A DNA stretch of 64,000 bases, from contig NC_015278.1 in the NCBI RefSeq assembly GCF_000193205.1, positions 1,364,001-1,428,000 on the forward strand. The letters run 5' to 3'. The notes beneath the pieces are model-generated. The model saw only the letters and a program-made list of their open reading frames with translations, had not been told where the DNA came from and made no database searches. The translations under genes were made by a program, and so were the position numbers. Positions 27,202 to 36,968 of this stretch are shown here, one piece after another. Source of the DNA: Aerococcus sp. Group 1. Its GTDB lineage: Bacteria; Bacillota; Bacilli; Lactobacillales; Aerococcaceae. Positions within the stretch are counted from its first letter, which is position 1, and each line of letters begins with the position of its first letter.

Positions 27202-28773
27202 TTATCTTGCATAATCCACAGAACGGGATTCACGTATTACCGTCACCTTAATTTGGCCTGGGTAATCCAGTTCGTCTTCAATACGTTTAGAAATATCATG
27301 TGACATCTTAACGACACTTAAGTCATCCACCTTTTCGGGGTTAACAATCACACGAATTTCGCGGCCCGCTTGAATAGCGTATGTCTTCTTCACACCACTA
27401 AATTCATTAGCTAGGGCTTCTAAACTTCTTAAACGTTGAATATAATTCTCTAATGATTCACTTCGAGCACCGGGACGAGCAGCCGACAAGGCATCAGCGA
27501 CCTGAACAATAATGGCAATCGCAGAAGCAGATTCGATATCTCCATGGTGGGCCGCAATGGCATTAATAACGATATCATTTTCATTATATTTACGAGCGAG
27601 TTCAGTACCAATTTCAACGTGGGTACCTTCCACCTCGTGGTCCACGGCTTTGCCAATATCATGTAATAATCCACTTCGTTTAGCCAGTTGTTCATCTTCG
27701 CCGAGTTCACTAGCAATAATACCAGCCAGTTTAGCTACTTCGACACTATGGTTCAAGACATTTTGCCCATAGCTGGTGCGATAGTTTAAACGTCCGACTA
27801 ACTTGACTAAGTCTGGATGCATATCATGAATACCTAGGTCAAAGGTGGTCTCTTCCCCAGTATCACGAATTTTTGTATCCATTGATTTTCTAGCACGTTC
27901 AACCGCTTCCTCAATTTTTGCTGGATGAATACGTCCATCCTTAATTAGATTTTCTAAAGCAATCCGAGCAATTTCTCGACGAATCGGGTCAAAACCACTG
28001 AGTACCACCGTTTCTGGAGTGTCATCGATAATTAAATCAATCCCAGTCAAGGCTTCAATGGTTTTAATATTCCGCCCATCTTTACCAATGATACGACCTT
28101 TCATATCATCGTTTGGTAAATCGATACGGGTTACCGAAGTATCGGCGACTGTATCGGCAGCAGATGTTTCGATTGCTTGTAAGATAATTGAAGTAGCGAG
28201 CTTATGTGCTTGCTCTTTATAGTTTTCTTCTGCATTTCGAATTCGTAAAGCAATTTCATTAGATAAGTTTGCTTCTGTCTCTTTCAAAATCAAAGCCTTG
28301 GCATCTTCAGTTGTCATCATAGAAATCCGCTCGATTTCATCTTGACGTTCCTGAACCATTGCTTGGACTTCTTCTTCTTTTTGAGAAACATTTTTTAAGC
28401 GATCTTGAATTGATTGCTCTTTAGAAAGCTGATCATTTTCCTTATTGGTAAGAACATTTTCACGCCGGTCAAGATTTTCTTCTCTTTGGAAGAGTCTTTG
28501 CTCTTTTTGAGTGATTTCTTGACGGCGATCACTTAATTCGCTTTCTACTTGATTGCGATAATCCTGAGCTTTCTCTTTTGCATCTAAAAGAATTTCTTTT
28601 CTTTTAGCTTCAGCATCTTTATTTGCTTGAGCTAAAATTCCTTTTGCAGTATTTTGCGCCTCATTACGTTCTTCTTCTTCAACATTTTGACGTCTTTTGT
28701 AACCAATTACTAATCCGACTAAAAGGCCAACAATTAAAGTAACGATAACGAAGGCAATAGTTAAACCATCCAT
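27202..28773 (-). CDS. rny: Ribonuclease Y
   Basis: A 523-residue RNase Y. It has an N-terminal membrane anchor (residues 5-25), a long charged coiled coil to about 200, a KH domain with [20 protein letters not shown], and an HD domain with [12 protein letters not shown]. This membrane-bound endoribonuclease starts mRNA decay in Firmicutes. GGAGG precedes the start, and a consensus promoter lies at 28856-28884. The gene order recA-rny is usual in lactobacilli and relatives. Confidence 0.96.
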   Translation of the reverse strand: MDGLTIAFVIVTLIVGLLVGLVIGYKRRQNVEEEERNEAQNTAKGILAQANKDAEAKRKEILLDAKEKAQDYRNQVESELSDRRQEITQKEQRLFQREENLDRRENVLTNKENDQLSKEQSIQDRLKNVSQKEEEVQAMVQERQDEIERISMMTTEDAKALILKETEANLSNEIALRIRNAEENYKEQAHKLATSIILQAIETSAADTVADTSVTRIDLPNDDMKGRIIGKDGRNIKTIEALTGIDLIIDDTPETVVLSGFDPIRREIARIALENLIKDGRIHPAKIEEAVERARKSMDTKIRDTGEETTFDLGIHDMHPDLVKLVGRLNYRTSYGQNVLNHSVEVAKLAGIIASELGEDEQLAKRSGLLHDIGKAVDHEVEGTHVEIGTELARKYNENDIVINAIAAHHGDIESASAIAIIVQVADALSAARPGARSESLENYIQRLRSLEALANEFSGVKKTYAIQAGREIRVIVNPEKVDDLSVVKMSHDISKRIEDELDYPGQIKVTVIRESRSVDYAR

Positions 28774-28855
28774 AGTTTCACCTCCGTGTCTATTTAATTG
28801 TCTGCTTTTTTAAATAAAAAAATCATAAAATTTCAAATGCAAAGCATTTATTTAA

Positions 28856-28884
28856 ATTTTATATTTTTTTCACATTATTGTCAA
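28856..28884 (-). promoter_or_regulatory. Promoter of rny
   Basis: On the minus strand TTGACA (28879-28884) and TAAAAT (28856-28861) are separated by 17 bases. The leader to the ATG is about 75 bases and includes a small AAATGC/GCATTT hairpin (28836-28850). Confidence 0.85.
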
Positions 28885-29018
28885 TTATTCTAGAAGCGCT
28901 ACCAAAAAATTCTCCTTCTGCTCTGAAAGCAAATATAAGGAAATATTGATAGGATGAGACGCTTATAGGTAATAGATAGAGGTCATAATCTCATTATTTA
29001 TAAGACTTTTCTAAAGAA

Positions 29019-29045
29019 AAAACTTGGCTAAGAACACCAAGTTTT
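29019..29045 (-). terminator. Terminator of recA
   Basis: On the minus strand AAAACTTGG pairs with CCAAGTTTT around a nine-base loop and runs into TTTTTTC. It is 13 bases after the recA stop. Confidence 0.9.
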
Positions 29046-29057
29046 TGGAAAAATATT

Positions 29058-30173
29058 TTATTCTTCATCATCGTTAAATAAATCTAGGGTTTCATTTTCT
29101 TCATCACTTGATGAATCGTTTTTGGCTTCTTCATTGGTTGTTTCATCCTCTGAATCGTCATCTTCAACAGCTGGACCAAAACCATACTCTGCTCGAACCT
29201 TACTATCAATTTCCTTAAATATGTCAGGGTTTTCGGTGAGATATAGTTTGGCATTCTCGCGTCCTTGGCCAATCCGGTCATCCCCGTAAGAATACCAAGA
29301 GCCACTCTTCTTAATGATATCCATGTCAGCAGCTAAATCAACTAATTCACCCGCTTGAGAAATTCCTTGCCCATACATAATATCCACTTCAGCGACCTTA
29401 AATGGCGGAGCTACCTTATTTTTTACTACTTTAATCTTAGTGCGGTTACCAATAATATCCTGACCGGATTTGATCCGTTCCCCGCGTCTAACTTCTAGAC
29501 GAATAGTGGAATAAAATTTTAGGGCCCGTCCCCCTGGAGTGGTTTCTGGGTTACCAAACATGACACCTACTTTTTCACGGATCTGGTTAATAAACATGGC
29601 AATGGTTTTCGTCTTATTAATGGAGCCCGATAACTTCCGTAGGGCTTGAGACATCAACCGAGCTTGGAGCCCCACATGGGAGTCCCCCATCTCACCTTCA
29701 ATTTCAGCCCGTGGAACTAAGGCAGCAACAGAATCGACAACGACAATATCAATCGCACCAGAGGACACTAAGGCATCAGCAATTTCTAGCCCTTGTTCAC
29801 CAGTATCTGGTTGGGAGAGTAATAGCTCATCAATGTCAACTCCCAAAGCTCTAGCGTATTCAGGGTCTAAGGCGTTCTCAGCATCAATAAAGGCAGCAAT
29901 TCCACCTTGTTTTTGAACCTCGGCAACAGCATGTAGGGCAACAGTGGTTTTCCCAGAAGATTCTGGACCGTAGACTTCAATAATTCGTCCACGCGGATAA
30001 CCTCCGACTCCCAGGGCAATATCTAAGGATAAGGAGCCTGACGGAACAGTCGACACCTGAGTATCCGTTGATTCTCCCATCTTCATTATAGCTCCCTTAC
30101 CAAAGTTTTTTTCAATTTGTTTAAGGGCCTGGTCTAAAGCCTTTTGGCGGTTTGCATCATGTGATGTACTCAT
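29058..30173 (-). CDS. recA: Recombinase RecA
   Basis: A 371-residue RecA with Walker [10 protein letters not shown], the L2 region [20 protein letters not shown] and GGRALKF. The C-terminal tail is highly acidic and longer than in E. coli, as in many Firmicutes. It catalyses strand exchange and activates LexA cleavage. It lies downstream of pgsA and cinA, the usual order. Confidence 0.97.
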   Translation of the reverse strand: MSTSHDANRQKALDQALKQIEKNFGKGAIMKMGESTDTQVSTVPSGSLSLDIALGVGGYPRGRIIEVYGPESSGKTTVALHAVAEVQKQGGIAAFIDAENALDPEYARALGVDIDELLLSQPDTGEQGLEIADALVSSGAIDIVVVDSVAALVPRAEIEGEMGDSHVGLQARLMSQALRKLSGSINKTKTIAMFINQIREKVGVMFGNPETTPGGRALKFYSTIRLEVRRGERIKSGQDIIGNRTKIKVVKNKVAPPFKVAEVDIMYGQGISQAGELVDLAADMDIIKKSGSWYSYGDDRIGQGRENAKLYLTENPDIFKEIDSKVRAEYGFGPAVEDDDSEDETTNEEAKNDSSSDEENETLDLFNDDEE

Positions 30174-30254
30174 TCAATATCCTCCTCGTTTATCTTTCTA
30201 TCTTAGTCTAACGGCATTAAGTCAAAAAAGCAAGCAAAAACAGAACAAATGTTC

Positions 30255-31493
30255 TTAGTCCTTTTCTTGGATAAAATCTAACACAGCTTGGTAGATAACC
30301 TTTAAACGAATGGCTGAGCGGTTGCCATTAATGTGATAGCGTTTGACCTGGGTAGACTGCCCTCGGCTAGCAAAACCACAATAGACGGTTCCAACTTCTT
30401 GACCTTCCATCTTATCAGGACCAGCAACTCCGGTGAAGCTAATGGCATAATCAGCCCCATAGTTTGAGCAGGTTAATTCAGCCATTTGCCGGGCACAAGC
30501 CTCGCTAACCATGCCCTCTTGGTCGAGAGTTGCTTGACTTACGCCAATGACATGAGCCTTGGCATATTCACTATAGGAAACGGTTGACCCTTTAAAAATT
30601 TTTGAAGAGCCTTCATGGTTGACCAATAAGTGCGCCGCTAGACCACCCGTCAGGCTTTCAGCAAAGGCAATTGTTTTTCCTTCTTGGTTCAAATAATCGA
30701 ACAAGGCATCCATAGGGAGGTAATTATAACCACTTCCGTAATAATATTCACCAACGAGTTCAAGTATTTCTTCCTGGGTTTGGTCGAGCAGTTTATCTGT
30801 AACTGCGTGATTCTCCCCTTGGGCCGTGAGTCTTAAGGTGACTACTGATTTAGAGGCATAAGGAGCGATCGTTGGATTACTTTGTTTAGCGATTAGGTCT
30901 TCTAGACGACTAGTTAAGGCCGCTTCCCCAATACCAAAGAAATTTAAAAAGCGGGAAGCTAATACCTGTTTATTGGACAAATGTTCAAAAAGATAAGGCT
31001 TGACCTCATTAATAAACATGGGTTCCAATTCATCCGGAAAACCAGGCAGGAAGACATAGAGACAGCCATTTTTATGAATGAGGCTTCCACAGGCTTGCCC
31101 CGTTTCATTCTTTAGCGATTGGCCATTTTTGAAAGTCAGGGCCATCTGTAGGTTGTTGGAGGACATGCTTTGATGGCGGTCCTGGTAGTACTGTTTTATC
31201 TGCTCTAAACACTCTTGGTCGTAGATAAGCTCTTCATTTAAGTATTCGGCAATTACTTGCTTGGTCAAATCATCCTGGGTCGGTCCAATTCCTCCAGAGT
31301 AAATGATCATATCACTACGTGACTCGGCAATCTGAGTTAATTCAACTAAGCGCTCAGGATTGTCCCCCACCACCGTCTCATAGTAGTGTTCAATCCCTAG
31401 TTCATTCACTTGTCTGGCGATAAATGGGGCATTGGTATTGACAATTTGTCCCATCAGCATTTCTGTTCCTACTGCGATTATTTCAGCCTTCAT
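30255..31493 (-). CDS. cinA: CinA-family protein (competence/damage-inducible; nicotinamide nucleotide amidase domain)
   Basis: About 412 residues from the ATG at 31493 (MKAEIIAVGTEMLMGQIVNT), which has GGAGG in front; a GTG four codons upstream also opens the frame. The N-terminal molybdopterin-binding-like (COG1058) domain has YSGGIGPTQDDLT. The C-terminal domain has TIAFAESLTGGLAAHLL and SFTGVAGPDKMEGQEVGTV, typical of PncC-type deamidases. It lies between pgsA and recA, as in streptococci where cinA-recA is competence-linked. Confidence 0.93.
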   Translation of the reverse strand: MKAEIIAVGTEMLMGQIVNTNAPFIARQVNELGIEHYYETVVGDNPERLVELTQIAESRSDMIIYSGGIGPTQDDLTKQVIAEYLNEELIYDQECLEQIKQYYQDRHQSMSSNNLQMALTFKNGQSLKNETGQACGSLIHKNGCLYVFLPGFPDELEPMFINEVKPYLFEHLSNKQVLASRFLNFFGIGEAALTSRLEDLIAKQSNPTIAPYASKSVVTLRLTAQGENHAVTDKLLDQTQEEILELVGEYYYGSGYNYLPMDALFDYLNQEGKTIAFAESLTGGLAAHLLVNHEGSSKIFKGSTVSYSEYAKAHVIGVSQATLDQEGMVSEACARQMAELTCSNYGADYAISFTGVAGPDKMEGQEVGTVYCGFASRGQSTQVKRYHINGNRSAIRLKVIYQAVLDFIQEKD

Positions 31494-31544
31494 TATTTCC
31501 TCCACTCTATTATTCCGTACTTACAGCAATTTTTATTGCCTTCT

Positions 31545-32123
31545 TTAAAAACTATCACTAAAGACTTGCCAATTCTTTTTAAAATAATCATAACCTGAAT
31601 AGATGGTTGCTAGTAAAGCCAGGTAGAGGCAAAGCTGTCCGAGTGAAAATGGCAAGGCTTGGAAAGGAAAATCGTTCATTAATAATAAAATGATCGCTAA
31701 CATCTGGGTACAGGTCTTGATTTTTCCTGGCCACTTAGCTGCTAGAACCTCCCCTTCAGTCACGATCAATAGTCTTAAGCCCGTAACAGCCAACTCCCGC
31801 ATGACAATAATGGCAACAAGCCAAGCTGGCGCCTTGCCTAGAGCAATGAGCTCGATTAGGGCGGTAATGACCAGCATTTTATCCGCTAAGGGGTCGGCAA
31901 ATTTACCAAAGTTGGTCACTAGGTTATCACGACGAGCAATATAGCCATCCAGCCAATCGGTCAAACTCGCTACGGCAAAAATAAGGGCTGCTACAGCGAA
32001 TTGAATATTCACGCTTTGACTGCCAATGGCCCATGCTCCCCAATCAAAAGGAATTTCTATTAATAAAATAAATAAAGGAATCATCAAAATCCTTAGCATG
32101 GTCAGTCGATTAGGTAAATTCAT
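31545..32123 (-). CDS. pgsA: CDP-diacylglycerol--glycerol-3-phosphate 3-phosphatidyltransferase
   Basis: A 192-residue membrane protein with the CDP-alcohol phosphotransferase motif within DWLDGYIARRDN and FGKFADPLADKM, and several hydrophobic helices. It makes phosphatidylglycerol phosphate, the precursor of phosphatidylglycerol. It begins the pgsA-cinA-recA run. Confidence 0.95.
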   Translation of the reverse strand: MNLPNRLTMLRILMIPLFILLIEIPFDWGAWAIGSQSVNIQFAVAALIFAVASLTDWLDGYIARRDNLVTNFGKFADPLADKMLVITALIELIALGKAPAWLVAIIVMRELAVTGLRLLIVTEGEVLAAKWPGKIKTCTQMLAIILLLMNDFPFQALPFSLGQLCLYLALLATIYSGYDYFKKNWQVFSDSF

Positions 32124-32207
32124 TATGACAATGTCCTCCTTTAGGAAAATATCTCTTACATTATATCACGTTTTAGACAGTCAAAAAGCAATCCGTTCCA
32201 TTAAAAA

Positions 32208-32253
32208 AAGTCAAAGAGCGAGTCACCACTAAAGATTCTCTTCTCTTTGACTT
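32208..32253 (-). terminator. Terminator downstream of ftsK
   Basis: On the minus strand AAGTCAAAGAG pairs perfectly with CTCTTTGACTT, followed by seven T in total. It lies about 115 bases after ftsK and would end its transcript. Confidence 0.85.
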
Positions 32254-32343
32254 ATTCATAATGAGGGTGCAACAAGAGCGTTTTAATAAAAAGTGATCTG
32301 CACCCGGAGCACATTTTGAATTAGATAGTTGGATTTTGAAAAG

Positions 32344-32375
32344 AGATTAGGGCCTTTAGCCAGGCCTACTAATCT
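32344..32375 (-). terminator. Hairpin overlapping the ftsK stop codon
   Basis: AGATTAG/CTAATCT and GGCC/GGCC form a compact stem that contains the ftsK stop. Only CTCTTTTC follows, so it may be a weak first terminator or an mRNA 3'-end stabiliser ahead of 32208-32253. Confidence 0.5.
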
Positions 32376-34722
32376 TCTTGATCTTCTTGTTTTTCAGAAA
32401 TATTAACCGTGCGCGGCTTACTTCCGTTTTGTTCTGAGACAATGCCGCGTGCCTCCATGTCATCAACTAAGCGGGCGGCACGGTTGTAACCAATGCGAAA
32501 TTGACGTTGCAACATGGAAATCGAAACCGTTTCGCGGCCCTTGACAAAATCAATAACCTCATCCCACATCTCATCAAGGTCGTCAGCCGCGCTATTCTCA
32601 TTCTCTTCGCTAGGCATCATCGCCTCACTATAATTAGCCTCTTGCTGGTCTTTAACAAAGTCAACTACGCTTTCAACCTCTTCATCAGTAATGAAAGCCC
32701 CTTGTACTCTTAAAGGCTTACCCTCTCCCATGGGCATAAAGAGCATATCACCGCGGCCAAGGAGTTTTTCCGCGCCATTTTGATCGATAATTGTCCGTGA
32801 ATCAGTCCCACTAGAAACAGCAAAGGCAATCCGGGAAGGGACATTAGCCTTAATGATCCCCGTAATAACATCAACGGACGGCCGTTGGGTAGCTAAAATC
32901 ATGTGAATACCAGCTGCCCGCGCCATTTGTGCTAAACGGGTGATGGCAGCCTCAACTTCTTTGGAAGCCACCATCATCAAGTCAGCTAATTCATCGACAA
33001 TAACCACAATATACGGCAGCAAGGCCTGTTTATCATCACTGGTCTCATTATATTCACTCACATGATGGTTATAGCCATCGATATTTCGCTGACCCGTTGC
33101 AGCAAATAATTCATAACGCCGCTCCATTTCCTCAACTACCTTATTCAAGGCTTGGGCGGCTTTGCGTGGATTAGTTACTACTGGAGTTAGTAGATGAGGA
33201 ATACCGTTATAGACGTTTAACTCAACCTTTTTGGGGTCAATCATCATTAATTTCACTTCATTAGGCTTAGCCTTTAATAAAATGGAAACAATCATACCAT
33301 TGATGCAGACGGATTTACCAGAACCAGTAGATCCCGCAATTAAGAGATGGGGCATTTTCGTTAAGTCCGCCACCCGGGTGTCCCCATAAATTGACCGTCC
33401 CAAGGGAACTTCTAGTAACTTCGTATTGGCTGGCTGGTTCTCAAAACTGTCTCTAAAAGAAACCACAGATACCTTTTGATTAGGAACCTCAATACCAATC
33501 ACTGATTTTCCTGGAATTGGCGCTTCGATCCGGATATCCTTAGCAGCTAAGGCCAAGGCGATGTCGTCAGCTAAGTTGGTAATTTTAGATACCTTGGTAC
33601 CGACTGCCGGTTCAATTTCATACTTGGTAACTGCCGGACCTAAATTCGCCTTAGTCACCTTGGCATCCACATTAAAGCTGGCTAAGGTCTTTTCCAAAGT
33701 TTTGATGTTTTCTTTAATAATGTGGTACTCACTACTTTGATCCGTGTGGTGAATTGGATTTAAGAGGCTGACTGGAGGGAGTTTATAATCTGGATTTTCT
33801 TCTTCGGCCTCGATAGTTAAATCAGATAAATCTTCTCCATCATCCTCTTCGTCGATATCCAGGCTTAATTGGCTGGCTTGGTCTTGGCTTTGACTTGCCT
33901 TTTCCTGGTCAAGGGCTGATGCTTCTTCTGATTCTACTAAGTTTTGGTAGTTGGGCCCTACAATTTCCACAGCGGATTCTTGATTTTTGTCGTCATCAAG
34001 CCTGACTTCATTATTATCATCTTCCTCTTCAGCTAGCTTAGGGGAATGATTTTTCGCTGGAATTTCTGGCTGACTTTCCTTACCCTTATTCGCCTTGGCT
34101 TCTTTACGCTTAGCAGATTTCTCCTTAGTAGCATTTATAAAGCTTTGTTGCCACTGCACCGCCATTTGAAACAGATTTTGAACACTAGAAATCATTTCTT
34201 GACCGGATATATTTAGGCAGTAAGCCAGCCAAGCTAAAGCAGCTAGCAAAATAAGTAAATAAGTTCCCCATTGGCTGAGGATAAAGTAACTCACTTTATA
34301 GAGACCAGCGCCCATGATACCGCCACCAACATCGGGCTGAAAATTTCCCTTAAAACCTGCCAAAAAGTGATTTAAACTAACGGCAAATAGAGATTTCCCC
34401 TTGGCCATGACTTCTTTAAACTGGATCGCATGGCAGAGTAAAGCCAAAATGGGGACGGCTAATAGCAGAGAACTGTAAGGGCGTTTGCGCCAATTTGGCC
34501 CTTGATTGGTTAACAAATAAGCAAGGGCGGTAATTGCCACCAGGAAGAATCCCAATAGATAAAGCTCTCCCACCATAAAGCGCATGCTGGCTTTAACAAT
34601 TCGACCTAAAAAGCCCAGTTGAAAACTCCCTAGCCCGGTTAAAATTAAAATAAAAAAGCGATAATCGCTTGTTGGTAAGTATTATTTGTTTTTTTCTTTG
34701 AACGTGTTTTTCTTTTTGCCAT
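32369..34722 (-). CDS. ftsK: DNA translocase FtsK/SpoIIIE, frameshifted near codon 23
   Basis: The long frame (738 residues from 34585) has membrane helices, an acidic linker (about 160-270), Walker A GSTGSGKS and the C-terminal gamma winged helix (RQFRIGYNRAARLVDDMEA). It starts at an internal Met. An ATG at 34722 with GGAGG reads MAKRKTRSKKKTNNTYQQAI, then stops. One extra base in the A6 run 34652-34657 links them through AFFILILTGLG and LGFLGRIVKAS, giving about 784 residues with the usual first helix. The protein pumps DNA at the septum and activates XerD at dif. Confidence 0.92.
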
Positions 34723-34876
34723 AGTTCCTCCCGACTCATCTCTTCTTAAGTCAATCAGTCTTCATTATATAATATCCCTTCATTTTTTTAAAGCTGGGTC
34801 TTGGCGGGCCTCTCCATAGAATCAATCAATTTAATTAGCGGGATTATGTTAAAATAAAGCAATAGGAGATGATCAT

Positions 34877-35155
34877 ATGCTAACCAGTAAAATACAAGTT
34901 CAAGGCCGGGTACAAGGCGTCGGCTTTCGCTTTCACGTTACCCGCCTAGCCAATAAACTGCAACTGACCGGTACGGTAAAAAATGAGTCCGATGGCAGTG
35001 TGACTATCCAATTACAGGCAAATGAAGCCCAAAGAGAACATTTTATCACAGAGCTCCAAGACCCTAAGAATATCCCTTATGCTAGAATCGATCAGCTTAG
35101 TGTCACGGAGGAAAAAGATCTTCCAGCCATGCATGATTTTCACCCCATATATTGA
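34877..35155 (+). CDS. Acylphosphatase
   Basis: A 92-residue acylphosphatase with the phosphate loop GRVQGVGFR containing the catalytic Arg and the catalytic Asn in GTVKNESDGSV. It hydrolyses carboxyl-phosphate bonds. AATAGGAG precedes the ATG. It is followed 63 bases later by yidC on the same strand, possibly in one transcript. Confidence 0.94.
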   Translation: MLTSKIQVQGRVQGVGFRFHVTRLANKLQLTGTVKNESDGSVTIQLQANEAQREHFITELQDPKNIPYARIDQLSVTEEKDLPAMHDFHPIY

Positions 35156-35218
35156 AAAAACAATATTTTTCGCTAAAATTAGGGGCGTTCGACAAATCTA
35201 TAATTAAGGAGTGCTATT

Positions 35219-36145
35219 TTGAAAACAAGTCTCAAATCAAAACATCTCCAGCTGCTCAGTCTATTGGCTGCCTCTTCCTTATTCTTAGGAGGCTGTGTTA
35301 GCCGTAACCAAGACAGCTGGACTTTTCGTTTAATTGCCAGTCCAATTAACCAGTTAATCGAGTGGTTGGCCCAATTTTTCAATGGTAACTATGGCTTTGC
35401 TATTATTGGCCTAGTGATCATCATCCGCCTACTACTTATCCCACTCACCTACAAGCAACAAACCAGTTCCATTCTGGGGACAGAAAAACGCCGTTATTAC
35501 CAACCTTACTTGATGAAATTCCAAGAGTTAATCCAAGGCGCCGAAACTCCAGAAGAACAAATGGAATACACCCGTCAACAGCAAGCCTTTATGAAGGATA
35601 ATAATATTTCCTTATTTGGAAATATGGGCTGTTTCCCCCTATTAATTCAGTTACCTATCCTTTCCGGGATGTATGTGGCAATCTATAATAACCAAAATAT
35701 TGCCAACTACAATTTCTTTGGCTTCTCTTTAGGAGAACCCAACCTGGTTTTAACAATTATCTTTATTCTTTTATCTTTCTTACAAACCCGGATCAGCATG
35801 CAAACCATGCCTGAAGAAGTCCGCGAGCAACAAGGTAAATCCATGCTATTTATGCCTCTCATGCTCGGTTTTGTTGTCTTCAACGTCCCCGCTGCGATTG
35901 GTTTATACTTAGTAACAACCACCATTTGGGGGATGCTCCAACAATTGGCCATTAATACTTTTGTTCATCCTCGTATCAAGGCTAAAGTGGAAAATGAAAT
36001 GAAGGATAATCCCATCCGCTTTGACCAACATTATAAACCCAATAATTCAGTCAAAGATGTCACCCATACAGCAAATTCCTCAACTTCAGCAACTAAGGCC
36101 CATAAATCTAACCGGAATGCGGGAAAACAAAACAGAAAGAAATAA
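35219..36145 (+). CDS. yidC: Membrane protein insertase YidC/OxaA
   Basis: A 308-residue lipoprotein-type YidC. The signal peptide has lipobox LGGC (Cys26), followed by five hydrophobic helices, a charged loop after the first (KRRYYQPYLMKFQEL) and the conserved NMGCFPLLIQLPI. The C-terminus is basic and rich in Asn, Lys and Thr. It inserts membrane proteins with or without SecYEG. The start is TTG at 35219 after AAGGAG. Firmicutes often have two paralogues; which one this is cannot be told here. Confidence 0.93.
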   Translation: MKTSLKSKHLQLLSLLAASSLFLGGCVSRNQDSWTFRLIASPINQLIEWLAQFFNGNYGFAIIGLVIIIRLLLIPLTYKQQTSSILGTEKRRYYQPYLMKFQELIQGAETPEEQMEYTRQQQAFMKDNNISLFGNMGCFPLLIQLPILSGMYVAIYNNQNIANYNFFGFSLGEPNLVLTIIFILLSFLQTRISMQTMPEEVREQQGKSMLFMPLMLGFVVFNVPAAIGLYLVTTTIWGMLQQLAINTFVHPRIKAKVENEMKDNPIRFDQHYKPNNSVKDVTHTANSSTSATKAHKSNRNAGKQNRKK

Positions 36146-36168
36146 AGTTTTAAGTAAGCATTCAAACT

Positions 36169-36219
36169 AAAACACCCCCTAGCTGCTAGCGCATTAAGCG
36201 AACAGTTAGGGGGTGTTTT
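36169..36219. terminator. Bidirectional terminator between yidC and the response regulator
   Basis: AAAACACCCCCTA with inner GCTG pairs with CAGT TAGGGGGTGTTTT on the other arm. A/T tracts lie on both flanks, between two convergent genes. Confidence 0.88.
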
Positions 36220-36234
36220 GATGTCTTTATTATG

Positions 36235-36942
36235 CTAAGAGTTATCCTCATCGCGCATGACATAACCAGCACCGCGGATGGTTTGGATATACTTTTGATT
36301 CCTATTAGGATCAATTTTGTTACGTAAGTAACGAATATAAACGTCCACGACATTGGTTTCAACCACACTTTGAAAACCCCAGACATCTTTAAGTAATTTT
36401 TCCCGGCTCAACACCTTATTGATATTCTCCATAAAAATTACTAATAGGTCATACTCACGTTTGGTCAAATCTAAGACCTCTTCGCCACGATAAGCAAGAT
36501 GATTTTCTTTTTCCACTAGTAAATCGCGAAAGACCAAGCGGGTCTGCCTAATATGGTTTTCATTAGCTTCAATGGTCATACGTCTTAAAATTGAGCGTAT
36601 GTGTGCTAAAAAAACTTCAATTGGAAGCGGCTTAATTAAATAACCATCAGCCCCTTGGTCCAAGGCAGACACTTGGTCAATGACCGATGAGCGCTGGGTC
36701 ATCACTAGAATTGGGACCGTCATCTCTTGCCGCAAGCGGCGCATGACCTCTAAGCCGTTTAACAAAGGCAAATCTAAATCAAGTAAAATCAAATCCCATT
36801 GGTGTTGATGAGCCAGTTCTAAGCCCATTGGACCATCATGAGCGATTGTGGCAAAATAATTTTCACTATTTAACTCATCACCGAGATAATGCACCCATTC
36901 TTCTTCAGCATCGATTAAAAGAATTTGCTTTTTTGCTTCCAA
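36235..36942 (-). CDS. Orphan OmpR/PhoB-family response regulator
   Basis: A 235-residue protein with a receiver domain (1-120) and an OmpR-type winged helix (about 135-232; LTKREYDLLVIFME, IQTIRGAGYVMR). The phosphoacceptor is Asp55 (LILLDLDLP), with Thr82 and Lys104 conserved. The acidic pocket reads IDAEE, with Ala12 where a second Asp is usual. There is no cysteine. No histidine kinase is nearby. It lies 26 bases after gnd, the position of the orphan regulator RitR in Streptococcus pneumoniae, but the RitR phosphosite change and redox Cys are not seen. It may act with weak or no phosphorylation. Confidence 0.87.
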   Translation of the reverse strand: MEAKKQILLIDAEEEWVHYLGDELNSENYFATIAHDGPMGLELAHQHQWDLILLDLDLPLLNGLEVMRRLRQEMTVPILVMTQRSSVIDQVSALDQGADGYLIKPLPIEVFLAHIRSILRRMTIEANENHIRQTRLVFRDLLVEKENHLAYRGEEVLDLTKREYDLLVIFMENINKVLSREKLLKDVWGFQSVVETNVVDVYIRYLRNKIDPNRNQKYIQTIRGAGYVMRDEDNS

Positions 36943-36968
36943 ACCCTAACACAACTCCTTAATGCGGA

